A stretch of 64,000 nt of DNA from NCBI GenBank assembly GCA_041504365.1, contig CP167917.1, positions 1,798,001-1,862,000 of the forward strand, read 5' to 3'. The stretch is from Dryocola sp. LX212. GTDB taxonomy: Bacteria; Pseudomonadota; Gammaproteobacteria; Enterobacterales; Enterobacteriaceae. A model generated the notes under the pieces. It did not search any database, was not told the DNA's origin, and saw nothing but the letters and a program-made list of their open reading frames with translations. Positions within the stretch are counted from its first letter, which is position 1. Each line of letters opens with the position of its first letter. This document shows positions 18,859-28,012 of this stretch, in pieces. A program made the position numbers and the translations under genes.

Positions 18859-20061
18859 GTGACATCCCTTGACATAGCCGCAGCGCCGCAAAAATCCCTT
18901 TCCTGCTGGCCCCTGGCGTTCAGCGCCGGGCTGCTTGGCGTCGGCCAGAATGGCCTGCTGGTGGCCATTCCGGTGCTGGTGATGCAGACGCATTTAAGCC
19001 TGTCGGTGTGGGCGGGTTTGTTAACGCTGGGGTCGATGCTGTTTCTGCCGTCCTCGCCGTGGTGGGGAAAGCAGATCGCCCGCCAGGGTTGCAAGCCCGT
19101 GGTTTTGTATTCGCTGGGCGGATACGGCCTGAGTTTTATTCTGCTCGGCCTTGGCTGCGCGCTGCTGGCGCTTAACGCGGTGGACGGATACGTCGGACTG
19201 GCGATTTTGGTTATCGCCAGGGTCATCTATGGCCTGACGGTATCGGCAATGGTCCCCGCATGCCAGGTCTGGGCGCTACAGCGGGCTGGCGAAGGGAAGC
19301 GCATGACTGCGCTGGCAACCATCAGCTCGGGATTAAGCTGTGGGAGATTATTCGGGCCGCTTTGCGCGGCGGGCATGTTGATTATTCATCCGCTTGCGCC
19401 GCTGGTGCTGCTGATGGTGGCCCCTTTGCTGGCGTTGCTGATGATGCTGCGCCTGCCGGGTACGCCTCCTCAGCCAGCGACCACGCGCAAAAGCGCGCGC
19501 CTGCGGCTGGACTGCCTGCCATATATGCTTTGTGCCCTGCTGCTGGCGGCCTCGGTAAGCCTGATGCAGCTGGGGCTTTCCCCGGCGCTTGCCGGTCAGT
19601 TTGCGGGCGACACGGCGGCAATCAGCCACCAGGTTGCCTGGCTGCTGAGCGTGGCGGCGATCGCATCGCTGGTTGCGCAGTTTGCCGTGCTTCGCCCGCA
19701 GTTATTAACTCCCATTCCCTTACTGCTGACCGCCGGGGCGTTGATGGTCGCAGGGCTGGCAATGATGATATCCAGCCAGCTCTGGCTGTTTTATGTCGGC
19801 TGCGCGGTGCTTTCATTCGGGGCGGCGATGGCTCCCCCGGCATACCAGCTTCTTCTCAATGACAGGCTTGCCGACGGCGCCGGGGCGGGGTGGATCGCCA
19901 CCAGCCACACGCTGGGCTACGGCCTGTGCGCGCTGCTGGTGCCGCTGGTGGCGAAAGCCCACGGCGACGCGGCGCTGATTATGGCGGCGTTTCTGACCGC
20001 CGTGTTATTTACCCTGGTGTCGGGCGTCATCTGGCGCAGCCGAACATCGCCTGCAATTTAA
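18859..20061 (+). CDS. shiF: MFS transporter ShiF, probable aerobactin exporter
   Basis: Twelve-helix major facilitator protein of 400 aa, divergent from iucA. shiF has this position in the Shigella SHI-2 and ColV aerobactin loci. Hydrophobic segments start at about residue 20 (AFSAGLLGVGQNGLLVAIPV) and continue to the end. An MFS-type loop is visible near residue 70 (WWGKQIARQGCKP). GTG start at 18859. The shared Fur region suggests iron-regulated expression. An export role is inferred from position and family. Confidence 0.85.
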   Translation: MTSLDIAAAPQKSLSCWPLAFSAGLLGVGQNGLLVAIPVLVMQTHLSLSVWAGLLTLGSMLFLPSSPWWGKQIARQGCKPVVLYSLGGYGLSFILLGLGCALLALNAVDGYVGLAILVIARVIYGLTVSAMVPACQVWALQRAGEGKRMTALATISSGLSCGRLFGPLCAAGMLIIHPLAPLVLLMVAPLLALLMMLRLPGTPPQPATTRKSARLRLDCLPYMLCALLLAASVSLMQLGLSPALAGQFAGDTAAISHQVAWLLSVAAIASLVAQFAVLRPQLLTPIPLLLTAGALMVAGLAMMISSQLWLFYVGCAVLSFGAAMAPPAYQLLLNDRLADGAGAGWIATSHTLGYGLCALLVPLVAKAHGDAALIMAAFLTAVLFTLVSGVIWRSRTSPAI

Positions 20062-20076
20062 GCGTAAGGAAGAGTT

Positions 20077-20970
20077 ATGGCAGGAGTTCAGGGCTATCGC
20101 CTGTTCAACGTAAAACTGGCGCGTAAGAGGGCCGTGTCGCCGTCGCTGCTGAGCCTGGTGTTCAGCGGCGAGGACGTGGCGAAGATGAAATGTGATTCGC
20201 CGGACCAGCGCATCAAGATGCTGTTCCCGTCCGAAGACGGCACGCCGCCGTCGCTGCCGAACGACGGACAGTGGTATCAGTTATCCCTCGAGCTGCCAAA
20301 AGAGAAAAGGCCGGTTATCCGCACCTATACGCTGCGCCATGTGGATCGGCAGCGTCAGGAAGTGACGGTAGAGTTTGTCAGCCACGGCACGGAAGGCCCC
20401 GCTTCGGCCTGGGCAATTCATTCGCAGCCGGGCGAAGCTATCCAGATCGTTGCCCCAAACGTGGAATACCCGGAGGACAGCGGCGGCTACGAGTGGACGC
20501 CGCCGGAGGGGCTGAAGAAAGCGCTGATTATCGCCGACGAAACGGCCTTACCGGCGGCGCGCGGTATTCTGGAAATGCTGGCGGCGCAGGCAAATCCACC
20601 GCAGGTGCAGGCGTTTTTTGAAGTGCCGGAAGAAGGAGATTGCGCTGATTTAAGCACGTTCAGCTTTGCTGAAATCAACTGGCTGCCGCGTAAGCCGCAC
20701 GGCGCGACGCACGGTGAATGTTTAATTCCAGCCGTGAAGCAGCATGCCCGCACCCTGCAGGCAAACAGCAGCGATGAAGCCGTACATGAAGAAGCCGAGG
20801 GCGAACTGTTGTGGGACAAAGCGACCAGCTGCAGCCGGGAGTTTTACGGCTGGGTGGCGGCGGAATCCAGCGTGGTGAAGTTATTACGACGCCATCTGAT
20901 CGGCGAGCGCGGGGTGAACCATGACGCCATTAACTTTATGGCGTACTGGAGCAAGGGAAGGGCACGCTAG
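20077..20970 (+). CDS. Siderophore-interacting protein (ferric-siderophore reductase family)
   Basis: 297-aa cytosolic flavoreductase of the ViuB/YqjH/SIP group, which removes iron from ferric siderophores. The N-terminal FAD-binding barrel carries RTYTLR (residues about 87-92), the Arg-x-Tyr-Ser/Thr flavin motif. The C-terminal NAD(P)H-like domain shows ALIIADETALPAARGIL, and the protein ends FYGWVAAESSVVKLLRRHL. It starts 15 bases after shiF with aaggaagagtt upstream, so it is cotranscribed with shiF and probably releases iron from aerobactin. Not a standard component of plasmid-borne iuc loci. Confidence 0.88.
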   Translation: MAGVQGYRLFNVKLARKRAVSPSLLSLVFSGEDVAKMKCDSPDQRIKMLFPSEDGTPPSLPNDGQWYQLSLELPKEKRPVIRTYTLRHVDRQRQEVTVEFVSHGTEGPASAWAIHSQPGEAIQIVAPNVEYPEDSGGYEWTPPEGLKKALIIADETALPAARGILEMLAAQANPPQVQAFFEVPEEGDCADLSTFSFAEINWLPRKPHGATHGECLIPAVKQHARTLQANSSDEAVHEEAEGELLWDKATSCSREFYGWVAAESSVVKLLRRHLIGERGVNHDAINFMAYWSKGRAR

Positions 20971-20977
20971 AAAAGAA

Positions 20978-21053
20978 GGTGGATGACGCTGGCGCTTATC
21001 CACCCTACAGGTTTGTAGTTTCGTAGGTCGGATAAGCGGCAGCGCCATCCGAC
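20978..21053. repeat. BIME at right edge of the aerobactin block
   Basis: Two inverted REP units (about 20978-21008 and 21023-21053) between convergent reductase and comR genes. With the BIME at 9386 it brackets the inserted block. Confidence 0.85.
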
Positions 21054-21060
21054 AAACCAC

Positions 21061-21693
21061 TCACGCCTTCTTTAACTCCGGCCAAAGCCGCATTGTGGTC
21101 TGCACGATGCTCAGCAAATCCTCGTAGCCGGCGTTTTCACGCGCGCTGACCGACATCCCCTGAATGATGCAGCAAAGGTATTTCGCCAGCGCGCGAGCGT
21201 TGCTTTCCGCCGGAATTTCGCCTTTCTCCTGCCGCTGCTCCAGGAACCGCACCAGCGTCTCTTCCTGCATGGCGTGGCGCGCTTTGATGGTGTCGGCAAT
21301 ATCTTCCGAAGAGGCGGCGAGCACCGAAGAGGTACAGATGATAAAGCAGCCCGACGGCGTGTCTTTATCGGTAAACCGCTTCGCCACCGTAGAGAGATAA
21401 TCTTCCAGAGCTTCTTCTACGCTGCGCTCTTCGCAGAACAGGCAGGCCTCGTGTTTCTCCGCGAAGCGGGCGATGTAGCGATCCAGCACCGCGCGGAACA
21501 ATCCTTCTTTATTGGTAAATTCTGCGTACAGCGTCGGCGCTTTTGCGCCCGTTGCTTCAACAAGATGGGCCATCGAGGTGGCCTCATAGCCGTGCTGCCA
21601 GAACAGAGACATGGCCTTATCCAGTGCGGCTTCCCTGTCGAACACCTTCGGTCGGCCACGGCTTTTTTTAGTAACGCTTGTGTCGGTAGACAT
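21061..21693 (-). CDS. comR: TetR-family repressor ComR
   Basis: Repressor of the neighbouring outer-membrane protein gene bhsA (comC), relieved by copper in E. coli. 210 aa, the E. coli length. The N-terminal TetR helix-turn-helix covers residues about 15-60 (RGRPKVFDREAALDKAMSLF, then TGAKAPTLYAEFTNKEGLF). The ligand domain contains a Cys-rich patch (ACLFCEERS, GCFIICTSS, LCCIIQG) that could bind copper. Divergent from bhsA across 246 bases with repeated sites. Confidence 0.93.
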   Translation of the reverse strand: MSTDTSVTKKSRGRPKVFDREAALDKAMSLFWQHGYEATSMAHLVEATGAKAPTLYAEFTNKEGLFRAVLDRYIARFAEKHEACLFCEERSVEEALEDYLSTVAKRFTDKDTPSGCFIICTSSVLAASSEDIADTIKARHAMQEETLVRFLEQRQEKGEIPAESNARALAKYLCCIIQGMSVSARENAGYEDLLSIVQTTMRLWPELKKA

Positions 21694-21721
21694 GATGCCG
21701 TTGAACCTTTGTCTGTTTAGT

Positions 21722-21839
21722 GAACGATCATTATAAAAAGGATCGCCGCAGGTAGCCAGCGCCTTCTGCTTAGAAATAAATAAATCCTATGGTAATGAAA
21801 AATAGGGCTTTTACTGATTAATTAACGGTCATTATAAAA
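21722..21839. promoter_or_regulatory. Repeated motif, candidate ComR operators
   Basis: gaacgatcattataaaa (21722-21738) recurs as taacggtcattataaaa (21823-21839), 15 of 17 bases the same. One copy lies beside the comR start and one on the bhsA side. Operator role inferred from position only. Confidence 0.45.
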
Positions 21840-21850
21840 TAATGTTGACG

Positions 21851-21866
21851 TGTGACCCAGATCACG
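21851..21866. promoter_or_regulatory. Likely CRP site upstream of bhsA
   Basis: tgtgacccagatcacg fits TGTGA-N6-TCACA with one mismatch, 74 bases before bhsA. Confidence 0.6.
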
Positions 21867-21886
21867 TTTATGATTTACCTATCGAT

Positions 21887-21907
21887 CGTTAACAAAATAA
21901 GTTAACG
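21887..21907. promoter_or_regulatory. Perfect 7-bp inverted repeat before bhsA
   Basis: cgttaac-aaaataa-gttaacg, 33 bases before the bhsA ATG. It is positioned to bind a dimeric regulator near the transcription start; the regulator is not identified. Confidence 0.45.
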
Positions 21908-21939
21908 GCAATACAAATCACCTGTAGAAGGCATAAATC

Positions 21940-22197
21940 ATGAAAAACGTAAAAACACTCATCGCTGCAGCACTGCTAAGTTCACTCTCTTTCGCAAGCT
22001 TCGCCGCCGTAGAAGTTCAGGCGACCCCTGCTGACCAGCAGAAAGTCGGTACCATCAGCGCTAACGCCGGGACCAACCTGGGCTCGCTGGAAGACCAGCT
22101 GGCCGCCAAAGCCGACGAAATGGGCGCTAAATCATTCCGTATTACATCCGTGACCGGCCCGAACACCCTGCACGGCACGGCTGTTATCTACAAATAA
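21940..22197 (+). CDS. bhsA: BhsA, multiple-stress and copper-permeability protein (DUF1471)
   Basis: 85-aa secreted protein with a signal peptide of about 22 residues (cleavage after FASFA). One YhcN/DUF1471 domain follows, marked by VGTISANAGTNLGSLEDQLA and SFRITSVTGPNTLHGTAVIY. In E. coli it lowers outer-membrane copper permeability and affects biofilm and stress tolerance. Good RBS (agaaggcataaatc). Neighbour comR is the known repressor. A terminator follows. Confidence 0.95.
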   Translation: MKNVKTLIAAALLSSLSFASFAAVEVQATPADQQKVGTISANAGTNLGSLEDQLAAKADEMGAKSFRITSVTGPNTLHGTAVIYK

Positions 22198-22236
22198 GCG
22201 TAACCCTCAACGCGCTTACCCTCAGATGCCATGCCA

Positions 22237-22269
22237 TAAAAAAAGCCCTGTCTTTCGACAGGGCTTTTT
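22237..22269. terminator. Bidirectional terminator between bhsA and ldtC
   Basis: 9-bp stem agccctgtc/gacagggct (22244-22252 with 22257-22265), tttc loop, A run before and T run after, between convergent genes. Confidence 0.93.
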
Positions 22270-22286
22270 GCATTGCGCGAACAAAT

Positions 22287-23267
22287 TTAAATGGTGTCGG
22301 CCACGTCCTGATGGCTGTTCACCTCAACCGGCATGCCTGAACGGTGCCGTATGGCCTGCTCCATGACCTGCGCGTCCGTCTCAGGCGCGCTCTGGAACTG
22401 CTTCATCTGTTCGCTGAGCACAATCGGCAGCACCTTCGGATCGTCCTCAATCGCTTTTGACAGCGGCTGGTGAACTTCAACCAGGCGACGCCCGTCCGGT
22501 TCCACGGAGACTTTTATCGGCGTATTGATGATGCGCACCGGTGTGCCTACCGGCATCTCCCTGTAGAGCGCTTTAATGTCGTCGTCACGCAGGCGGATAC
22601 AGCCGGAGCTGACGCGCATGCCGATGCCGAAATCGGCGTTAGTGCCGTGCAGCAGATAAACCCCGCCGTAGGCCGCCAGGCGAATTGCGTGGTGGCCCAT
22701 CGGGTTATCCGGCCCGGCAGGTACAACCGCAGGCAGCTTGATGCCGTTCGCCAGGTAACGGGCACGGATATTGGCGGTTGGCGTCCAGGTAGGATTAGCC
22801 CGCTTGTCGCTTACGCGCGTCACCATTGTCGGCGTGAGCGTATCGCCGCCCAGCTGACCAATGCCGATAGGGTAAACGGTGACGCTATTTTTGCCCGCCG
22901 GATAATAGTAAACGCGCAGCTCTGCAAGGTTCAGCACCAGCCCTTCACGCGGTGCGTCCGGCAGCAGCATCTGGCCTGGAATAGTCAAAACGCTTCCGGG
23001 GCGGGGCACGTAGGGATCGACCCCGGGGTTTGCCTGCAGCAGGGCCAGGAAGCCCACGTTATATTTTTTCGCAATCGCCTCAAGGGAGCCGCCGTCGTCG
23101 GCCACCTCATGGAACATATTCTGACCGATCAGGCGGCTGCCCTCAGGGGGCAGGGGATAAGAGTTGGCACTGACCTGGAAGGCCGCCACGGAGGCGGTAA
23201 CCAGCAGCGCCGAGGCCAGCCAGCGTACAGGGGAAAAGAGTCGCAAAGACCGCATAAAAAACCTCAT
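22287..23267 (-). CDS. ldtC: L,D-transpeptidase LdtC (YcfS)
   Basis: Periplasmic enzyme attaching Braun lipoprotein to peptidoglycan meso-DAP. 326 aa. Signal sequence to about residue 34 (cleavage after FQVSA). LysM-like region at about residues 45-95 (GGSLEAIAKKYNVGFLALLQ). YkuD catalytic domain with LHGTNADFGIGMRVSSGCIR; the nucleophile is Cys223. The C-terminal tail matches E. coli LdtC except the last residues. Terminator on its 3' side shared with bhsA. Confidence 0.95.
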   Translation of the reverse strand: MRFFMRSLRLFSPVRWLASALLVTASVAAFQVSANSYPLPPEGSRLIGQNMFHEVADDGGSLEAIAKKYNVGFLALLQANPGVDPYVPRPGSVLTIPGQMLLPDAPREGLVLNLAELRVYYYPAGKNSVTVYPIGIGQLGGDTLTPTMVTRVSDKRANPTWTPTANIRARYLANGIKLPAVVPAGPDNPMGHHAIRLAAYGGVYLLHGTNADFGIGMRVSSGCIRLRDDDIKALYREMPVGTPVRIINTPIKVSVEPDGRRLVEVHQPLSKAIEDDPKVLPIVLSEQMKQFQSAPETDAQVMEQAIRHRSGMPVEVNSHQDVADTI

Positions 23268-23365
23268 TTTTCTTAAGGTTAAGGTAACTGAAAGTTAATC
23301 GGTAATTATGCGTGGCGGGAGAGTCGGGAAACCCTGGTGGATTGCAAAGAATGTGTAAATGTTTC

Positions 23366-23399
23366 AAAAAGCAACGCCTCGCCGCGCGACGAGGCGTTG
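23366..23399 (-). terminator. Terminator of mfd
   Basis: Perfect 10-bp stem caacgcctcg/cgaggcgttg (23372-23381 with 23390-23399), followed on the minus strand by CTTTTTG. Confidence 0.88.
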
Positions 23400-23405
23400 A
23401 CTGGC

Positions 23406-26400
23406 TTACGCGGCGGCGTTTTCCGCAAGCTGGGTCATAAAGTTTTGCACCCAGCCCATGCGCGCCTTGCGGTCGGCAAGATCCTGGAAGAATTTCAGCC
23501 GGGTTGGCCCGTCCAGGCGGTAGTGCTGCGGCTGCTTTTGCAGCAGGCCAATCAGCCACACCGGATCGACATGGTTCTTCTCGGCAAACTCAATCACGCC
23601 GCCTTTCTCGTTGCCTTCAATTTTACGCACGCCCAGCTTCTGCGCCTGTTGGCGAAGGGCGGCGATATCCAGCAGGTTGCGGGCGGCATCCGGCAGCAGG
23701 CCGAAGCGGTCGATAAGCTCCACCTTAAGCTCGTCCAGATCGTGGCCGTTCTTCGCGCTGGCTATACGCTTGTAGAACGACAGGCGTGTGTTGACGTCCG
23801 GAATAAAATCTTCCGGCAGCAGGGCGGGCATGCGCAGCTCCACCTCCGTCTGGCTGCTGGTCAAATCCTCCAGCGACGGCTCGCGGCCTTCTTTCAGCGC
23901 GTCCACCGCGTTTTCCAGCAGCTCCATATACAGCGTGAAGCCGATGGTTTCCATGGAACCGCTCTGGCCCTCGCCCAGCAGCTCGCCCGCACCACGAATT
24001 TCCAGATCGTGGGTGGCCAGCGCAAAGCCTGCGCCCAGATCTTCCAGCGAGGCGATAGCCTCCAGGCGTTTCTGCGCGTCGCCGGTCATCGCTTTCGGAT
24101 GCGGCGTTAACAGCCACGCGTAGGCCTGGTGGTGTGAACGCCCGACGCGGCCACGCAGCTGGTGTAGCTGGGCAAGCCCGAAGTGGTCGGCACGCTCGAT
24201 GATAATGGTGTTGGCGGTTGGGATATCGATACCCGTTTCGATGATCGTCGTGCAGACCAGCACGTTGAAGCGCTGGTGGTGGAAGTCGTTCATCACGCGT
24301 TCCAGCTCGCGCTCACGCATCTGGCCGTGGCCGATGGCAACGCGCGCTTCCGGCACCAGCGCCGACAGGCGGTCCGCGGCCTTCTGGATGTTTTCCACGT
24401 CGTTATAGAGATAGTAAACCTGCCCGCCGCGCAGCACTTCACGCAGGATTGCCTCGCGGACTACCAGCTCGTCGTACTGACGCACGAAGGTTTTCACCGC
24501 CAGACGGCGCGCCGGAGGAGTAGCAATAATCGACAGGTCGCGCATGCCGCTCATCGCCATGTTCAGCGTACGCGGGATTGGCGTTGCAGTGAGAGTCAGG
24601 ATATCCACGTCCGCGCGCATCGCTTTAATGCGCTCTTTATGACGCACGCCGAAGCGGTGCTCTTCGTCGACGATCAGCAGGCCGAGATCCTTCATCTTCA
24701 CGTCATTCTGCAGCAGCTTATGGGTGCCGATCAGAATATCGATTTTGCCTTCGCTGGCTTCCTGGAGGATCTGCGTCTGCTCTTTGGCGCTGCGGAAGCG
24801 TGAAAGCATCTCCACGCGCACCGGCCAGTTGGCGAAGCGGTCCTGGAAGTTGTCGAGGTGCTGCTGGGCCAGCAGGGTAGTTGGCACCAGCACAGCGACC
24901 TGCTTGTGGTTTTCCACGGCCAGGAACGCCGCGCGCATCGCCACTTCCGTTTTACCGAAGCCCACGTCACCGCACACCAGGCGATCCATCGCCAGCGGCT
25001 GGCACATATCGCTCAGCACGGCATTGATGGCCTGGGCCTGGTCCGGGGTGGTTTCAAACGGGAAGGTGTCGCAAAACAGCTGGTACTGCTCTTTGTCATG
25101 CTGAAAGGCGAAGCCCTGTTTTGCCGCGCGCTGGGCGTAAATATCCAGCAGCTCCGCTGCCACGTCACGGACTTTCTCCGCGGCTTTCTGGCGGGCGCGT
25201 GACCAGGCATCGCTGCCCAGCTTGTGCAGCGGGGCGCTCTCTTCTGCGCCACCGGAATAACGGCTGATGAGATGCAGGGAGGAGACGGGAACATAAAGCT
25301 TCGCGTCGCCCGCGTAGGTCAGCATCAGGTATTCCGCCGTGATGCCGCCCGCTTCAAGCGTAGTCAGGCCAGCATAGCGGCCGACGCCGTGCTCGAGATG
25401 CACAACCGGCTGGCCGATATGCAGCTCCGCTAGGTTGCGGATCAGGGTGTCCGGGTTGATAGTGCGGCGGCTGTCCTGACGGCGGCGGCTGACGCGCTCA
25501 CCTAACAGATCGCTTTCGCAGATCAATGCGCGGTTACGCCGGGTATCAATGAAGCCGTGCTCGCTGGAGCCCAGCATCAGGAAGCGGCCCTGGCCCTCAG
25601 CCTCATCCAGACGGTGAATGCGTTTCGGCGCGACTTTGATGCGCGACAGCAGCTCGCCCAGCGCCTCGCGGCGGCCTTCGCTCTCCACGGAGAACACGAC
25701 CGGCCCGGCGAAGGATTCAAGGAATTTACGCAGGTTATCCAGCGGCGATTTGTTCTGCGCCTGCACGGACAGGTCCGGCAGCGCCTGATAGCCCAGATTG
25801 GTATTGGCAGCCTTGTCGGCAAGGTTTTCGGTTTTCAGCTGGATGCGCGGCCAGGTTTTCAGCTCGCTGAACAGCTCGTCGACCCGCAGCCACAGGCTTT
25901 CCGGCGGCAGGAGCGGGCGCATTGGGTCCACGCCGCGGTTTTCGAAACGGGCACTGGCGTCCAGCCAGAAACGTTCGGCGCTGCTTTCCAGGTCGCCGGT
26001 ATTCACCAGCAGGGTGTTTTTCGGGAAGTAGCTGAACAGCGGCGGCAGCGGTTCGCTGAAGAACAGCGGCTGCCAGTATTCGATCCCGGCGGGCAGGGTG
26101 CCTTTGCTCACCTGCTGATAGATATGCTCGGCGTCGCGTTTTACCTCGAAGGTATCGCGCCACTGGCTGCGGAACAGCTCGATGGCGTTTTTGTCCGTCG
26201 GGAACTCGTGGGCGGGCAGTAAATTAATCGCCTCAACTTCTTCGAGCGTGCGCTGGGTGTCAACGTCGAACACCCGCAGGCTGTCGATTTCATCGTCGAA
26301 AAAGTCGATGCGGTAGGGCTGGTCACTGCCCATGGGATAGAGGTCTAACAGCGCGCCACGGGTGGCAAACTCGCCGTGCTCCATCACCTGATCCACGCTG

Positions 26401-26852
26401 CGGTAGCCCGCCTGCTCAAGCTGGCTGCGCAGATTATCCCGGGAAAGCTGCTGGCCTTTCTTCATCACCAGCGCGTGGCCGTGCAGATAGCTGTGCGGGC
26501 AGACGCGCTGCATCAGGGTGTTCACCGGAAGGATCAGCACGCCGCGCTTCATGGTTGGCAGCTGATAGAGCGTGGAGAGGCGCGAAGAGATGATCTCCTG
26601 ATGCGGCGAGAAGCTGTCATAAGGCAGCGTTTCCCAGTCTGCCAGGTTCATCACCAGGCTGTCGGTAAACTGGCTGATTTCGTCGTGCAGGCGCAGGGCG
26701 TTTTGCATATCGGGGGCGATTAACACCACCGGGCCGCCGTGTCGCTCAACGATTTCGGCCACCTCGGTTGCGCAGGCGGAGCCGGTGAGTTCACCAAGCA
26801 GGCGCTGGTCGCCTGCTTTTACAGGTAAGGAATAACGATATTGTTCAGCCAT
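23406..26852 (-). CDS. mfd: Transcription-repair coupling factor Mfd
   Basis: 1148-aa DNA translocase that removes RNA polymerase stalled at lesions and recruits UvrA. N-terminal UvrB-homology module (residues 1 to about 340, starting MAEQYRYSLPVKAGDQRLLG). RNA-polymerase interaction domain near 480-550 (GQPVVHLEHGVGRYAGLTTL). Superfamily 2 motor with Walker A CGDVGFGKTEVAMRAAF, DEEH box LLIVDEEHRFGVRH, TATPIPRTLNM and GRVGRSHHQAYAWLL. C-terminal TRCF domain that binds UvrA intramolecularly. Full length compared with E. coli (1148). Confidence 0.98.
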   Translation of the reverse strand: MAEQYRYSLPVKAGDQRLLGELTGSACATEVAEIVERHGGPVVLIAPDMQNALRLHDEISQFTDSLVMNLADWETLPYDSFSPHQEIISSRLSTLYQLPTMKRGVLILPVNTLMQRVCPHSYLHGHALVMKKGQQLSRDNLRSQLEQAGYRSVDQVMEHGEFATRGALLDLYPMGSDQPYRIDFFDDEIDSLRVFDVDTQRTLEEVEAINLLPAHEFPTDKNAIELFRSQWRDTFEVKRDAEHIYQQVSKGTLPAGIEYWQPLFFSEPLPPLFSYFPKNTLLVNTGDLESSAERFWLDASARFENRGVDPMRPLLPPESLWLRVDELFSELKTWPRIQLKTENLADKAANTNLGYQALPDLSVQAQNKSPLDNLRKFLESFAGPVVFSVESEGRREALGELLSRIKVAPKRIHRLDEAEGQGRFLMLGSSEHGFIDTRRNRALICESDLLGERVSRRRQDSRRTINPDTLIRNLAELHIGQPVVHLEHGVGRYAGLTTLEAGGITAEYLMLTYAGDAKLYVPVSSLHLISRYSGGAEESAPLHKLGSDAWSRARQKAAEKVRDVAAELLDIYAQRAAKQGFAFQHDKEQYQLFCDTFPFETTPDQAQAINAVLSDMCQPLAMDRLVCGDVGFGKTEVAMRAAFLAVENHKQVAVLVPTTLLAQQHLDNFQDRFANWPVRVEMLSRFRSAKEQTQILQEASEGKIDILIGTHKLLQNDVKMKDLGLLIVDEEHRFGVRHKERIKAMRADVDILTLTATPIPRTLNMAMSGMRDLSIIATPPARRLAVKTFVRQYDELVVREAILREVLRGGQVYYLYNDVENIQKAADRLSALVPEARVAIGHGQMRERELERVMNDFHHQRFNVLVCTTIIETGIDIPTANTIIIERADHFGLAQLHQLRGRVGRSHHQAYAWLLTPHPKAMTGDAQKRLEAIASLEDLGAGFALATHDLEIRGAGELLGEGQSGSMETIGFTLYMELLENAVDALKEGREPSLEDLTSSQTEVELRMPALLPEDFIPDVNTRLSFYKRIASAKNGHDLDELKVELIDRFGLLPDAARNLLDIAALRQQAQKLGVRKIEGNEKGGVIEFAEKNHVDPVWLIGLLQKQPQHYRLDGPTRLKFFQDLADRKARMGWVQNFMTQLAENAAA

Positions 26853-26956
26853 CAGGATGTCAGAATCTCTCGGGTTGCAGGCGTGTCGCGGACCATAAAC
26901 TTCAGATAGTTATTATTATCCGCGATCGCTTTGGCAAAGCAACCCACCAGAAAGGG

Positions 26957-28012
26957 TCAGGCAATCTTAGCCGGCGGCGAGAAGAACATATCGCTGAACA
27001 GGCCGCTGGAAAGCTTTCTGAACCCCAGTCCGATTAGCGTACAAATCGCCAGGCTCACAAACGGATAAACCAGCAGTATAGCCATCACCAGCTTATCGGA
27101 CAGCTCACCGGCGTTAATCTGCGCGATCATAAACAGGCTTAGCGCTTCAATGACGATGCGGTGCGTGGTGTAAATCGCGATGGTGTTGGAGCCGACAACA
27201 TTGAGGAACGCGTCCGCACTGCTCTCACGCCAGCTATCCAGCGTATAGAAGATCTTCATGATCGCGAAAATCGACACCACTGAAATTACCAGCGGAACGT
27301 TTACCAGGTAGAGTGCCAGTGAACCGACGGCCACCAGCGCGCAAATCAGCGGATGCTGGCGGAAGCTGAAGGTTTTCATCCAGGCCATCAGCTGTGGCCC
27401 GAACCACGCGCCCAGCCCGTAATAACACATATTACGTACCACGCTGTTCAACCCCCACCACGGCAGCGGCATAAAGCTGATGACCACGTTGATGCCCAGC
27501 AGGGCAATCAGCACCGGCACCTTCCAGGCGCGCAGCGCTTTGAAGAACACGAAATAAACGACCAGCGCGTACAGATACCACAGGCTGGTGCTGGCTTTTG
27601 CCATGCTGGCAATAAACTGCATTACGGAGTCGGCATAGGCCGCGTTTGAAGCCGGGTTGCGCACCAGGTCCGGCGCGAGCCACTGATTGATAAGCGTGAT
27701 CCCCAGCCACTGCAGAACGCCCCACAGGACCAGAACATAAAGAATATTCCAGATGCGCTTATCAATGCACGCCCGCCACTTCACCTCCTCTACATAGCGG
27801 TGGATCAGATAGCCGGAAATGAAAAAGAACACCGGCATACGGAACGGCGCGAGGTACAGGTTCAGGTAGGTCCAGCTCTTGGCGATATAGAGGTTAAGCC
27901 CGACGGGCAGGGACGTCAGATGGGGATAGAAGGTGATGACCGAGTGATAAATAACCACCAGGCAAATGCACAGCCCCTTGATGTGGTTGATCCAAAGTTG
28001 TTTGTTTTTCAT
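26957..28012 (-). CDS. ycfT: YcfT, acyltransferase-3-like inner-membrane protein
   Basis: About 351-aa polytopic membrane protein with roughly ten hydrophobic segments. The N-terminal signature INHIKGLCICLVVIYHSVI is typical of acyltransferase family 3, and FRMPVFFFISGYLI follows. The family transfers acyl groups to surface sugars, but substrate and role of YcfT are unknown. The start is set at ATG 28012 (MKNKQLW...) to match the E. coli N-terminus; ATG 28033 is in frame, and neither has a strong RBS. Same strand and order as E. coli (mfd-ycfT). Confidence 0.85.
   Translation of the reverse strand: MKNKQLWINHIKGLCICLVVIYHSVITFYPHLTSLPVGLNLYIAKSWTYLNLYLAPFRMPVFFFISGYLIHRYVEEVKWRACIDKRIWNILYVLVLWGVLQWLGITLINQWLAPDLVRNPASNAAYADSVMQFIASMAKASTSLWYLYALVVYFVFFKALRAWKVPVLIALLGINVVISFMPLPWWGLNSVVRNMCYYGLGAWFGPQLMAWMKTFSFRQHPLICALVAVGSLALYLVNVPLVISVVSIFAIMKIFYTLDSWRESSADAFLNVVGSNTIAIYTTHRIVIEALSLFMIAQINAGELSDKLVMAILLVYPFVSLAICTLIGLGFRKLSSGLFSDMFFSPPAKIA

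Noticed and set aside
24183..26222. Long plus-strand frames across mfd
   Set aside because: They lie within an unambiguous full-length Mfd coding region and match nothing recognisable.
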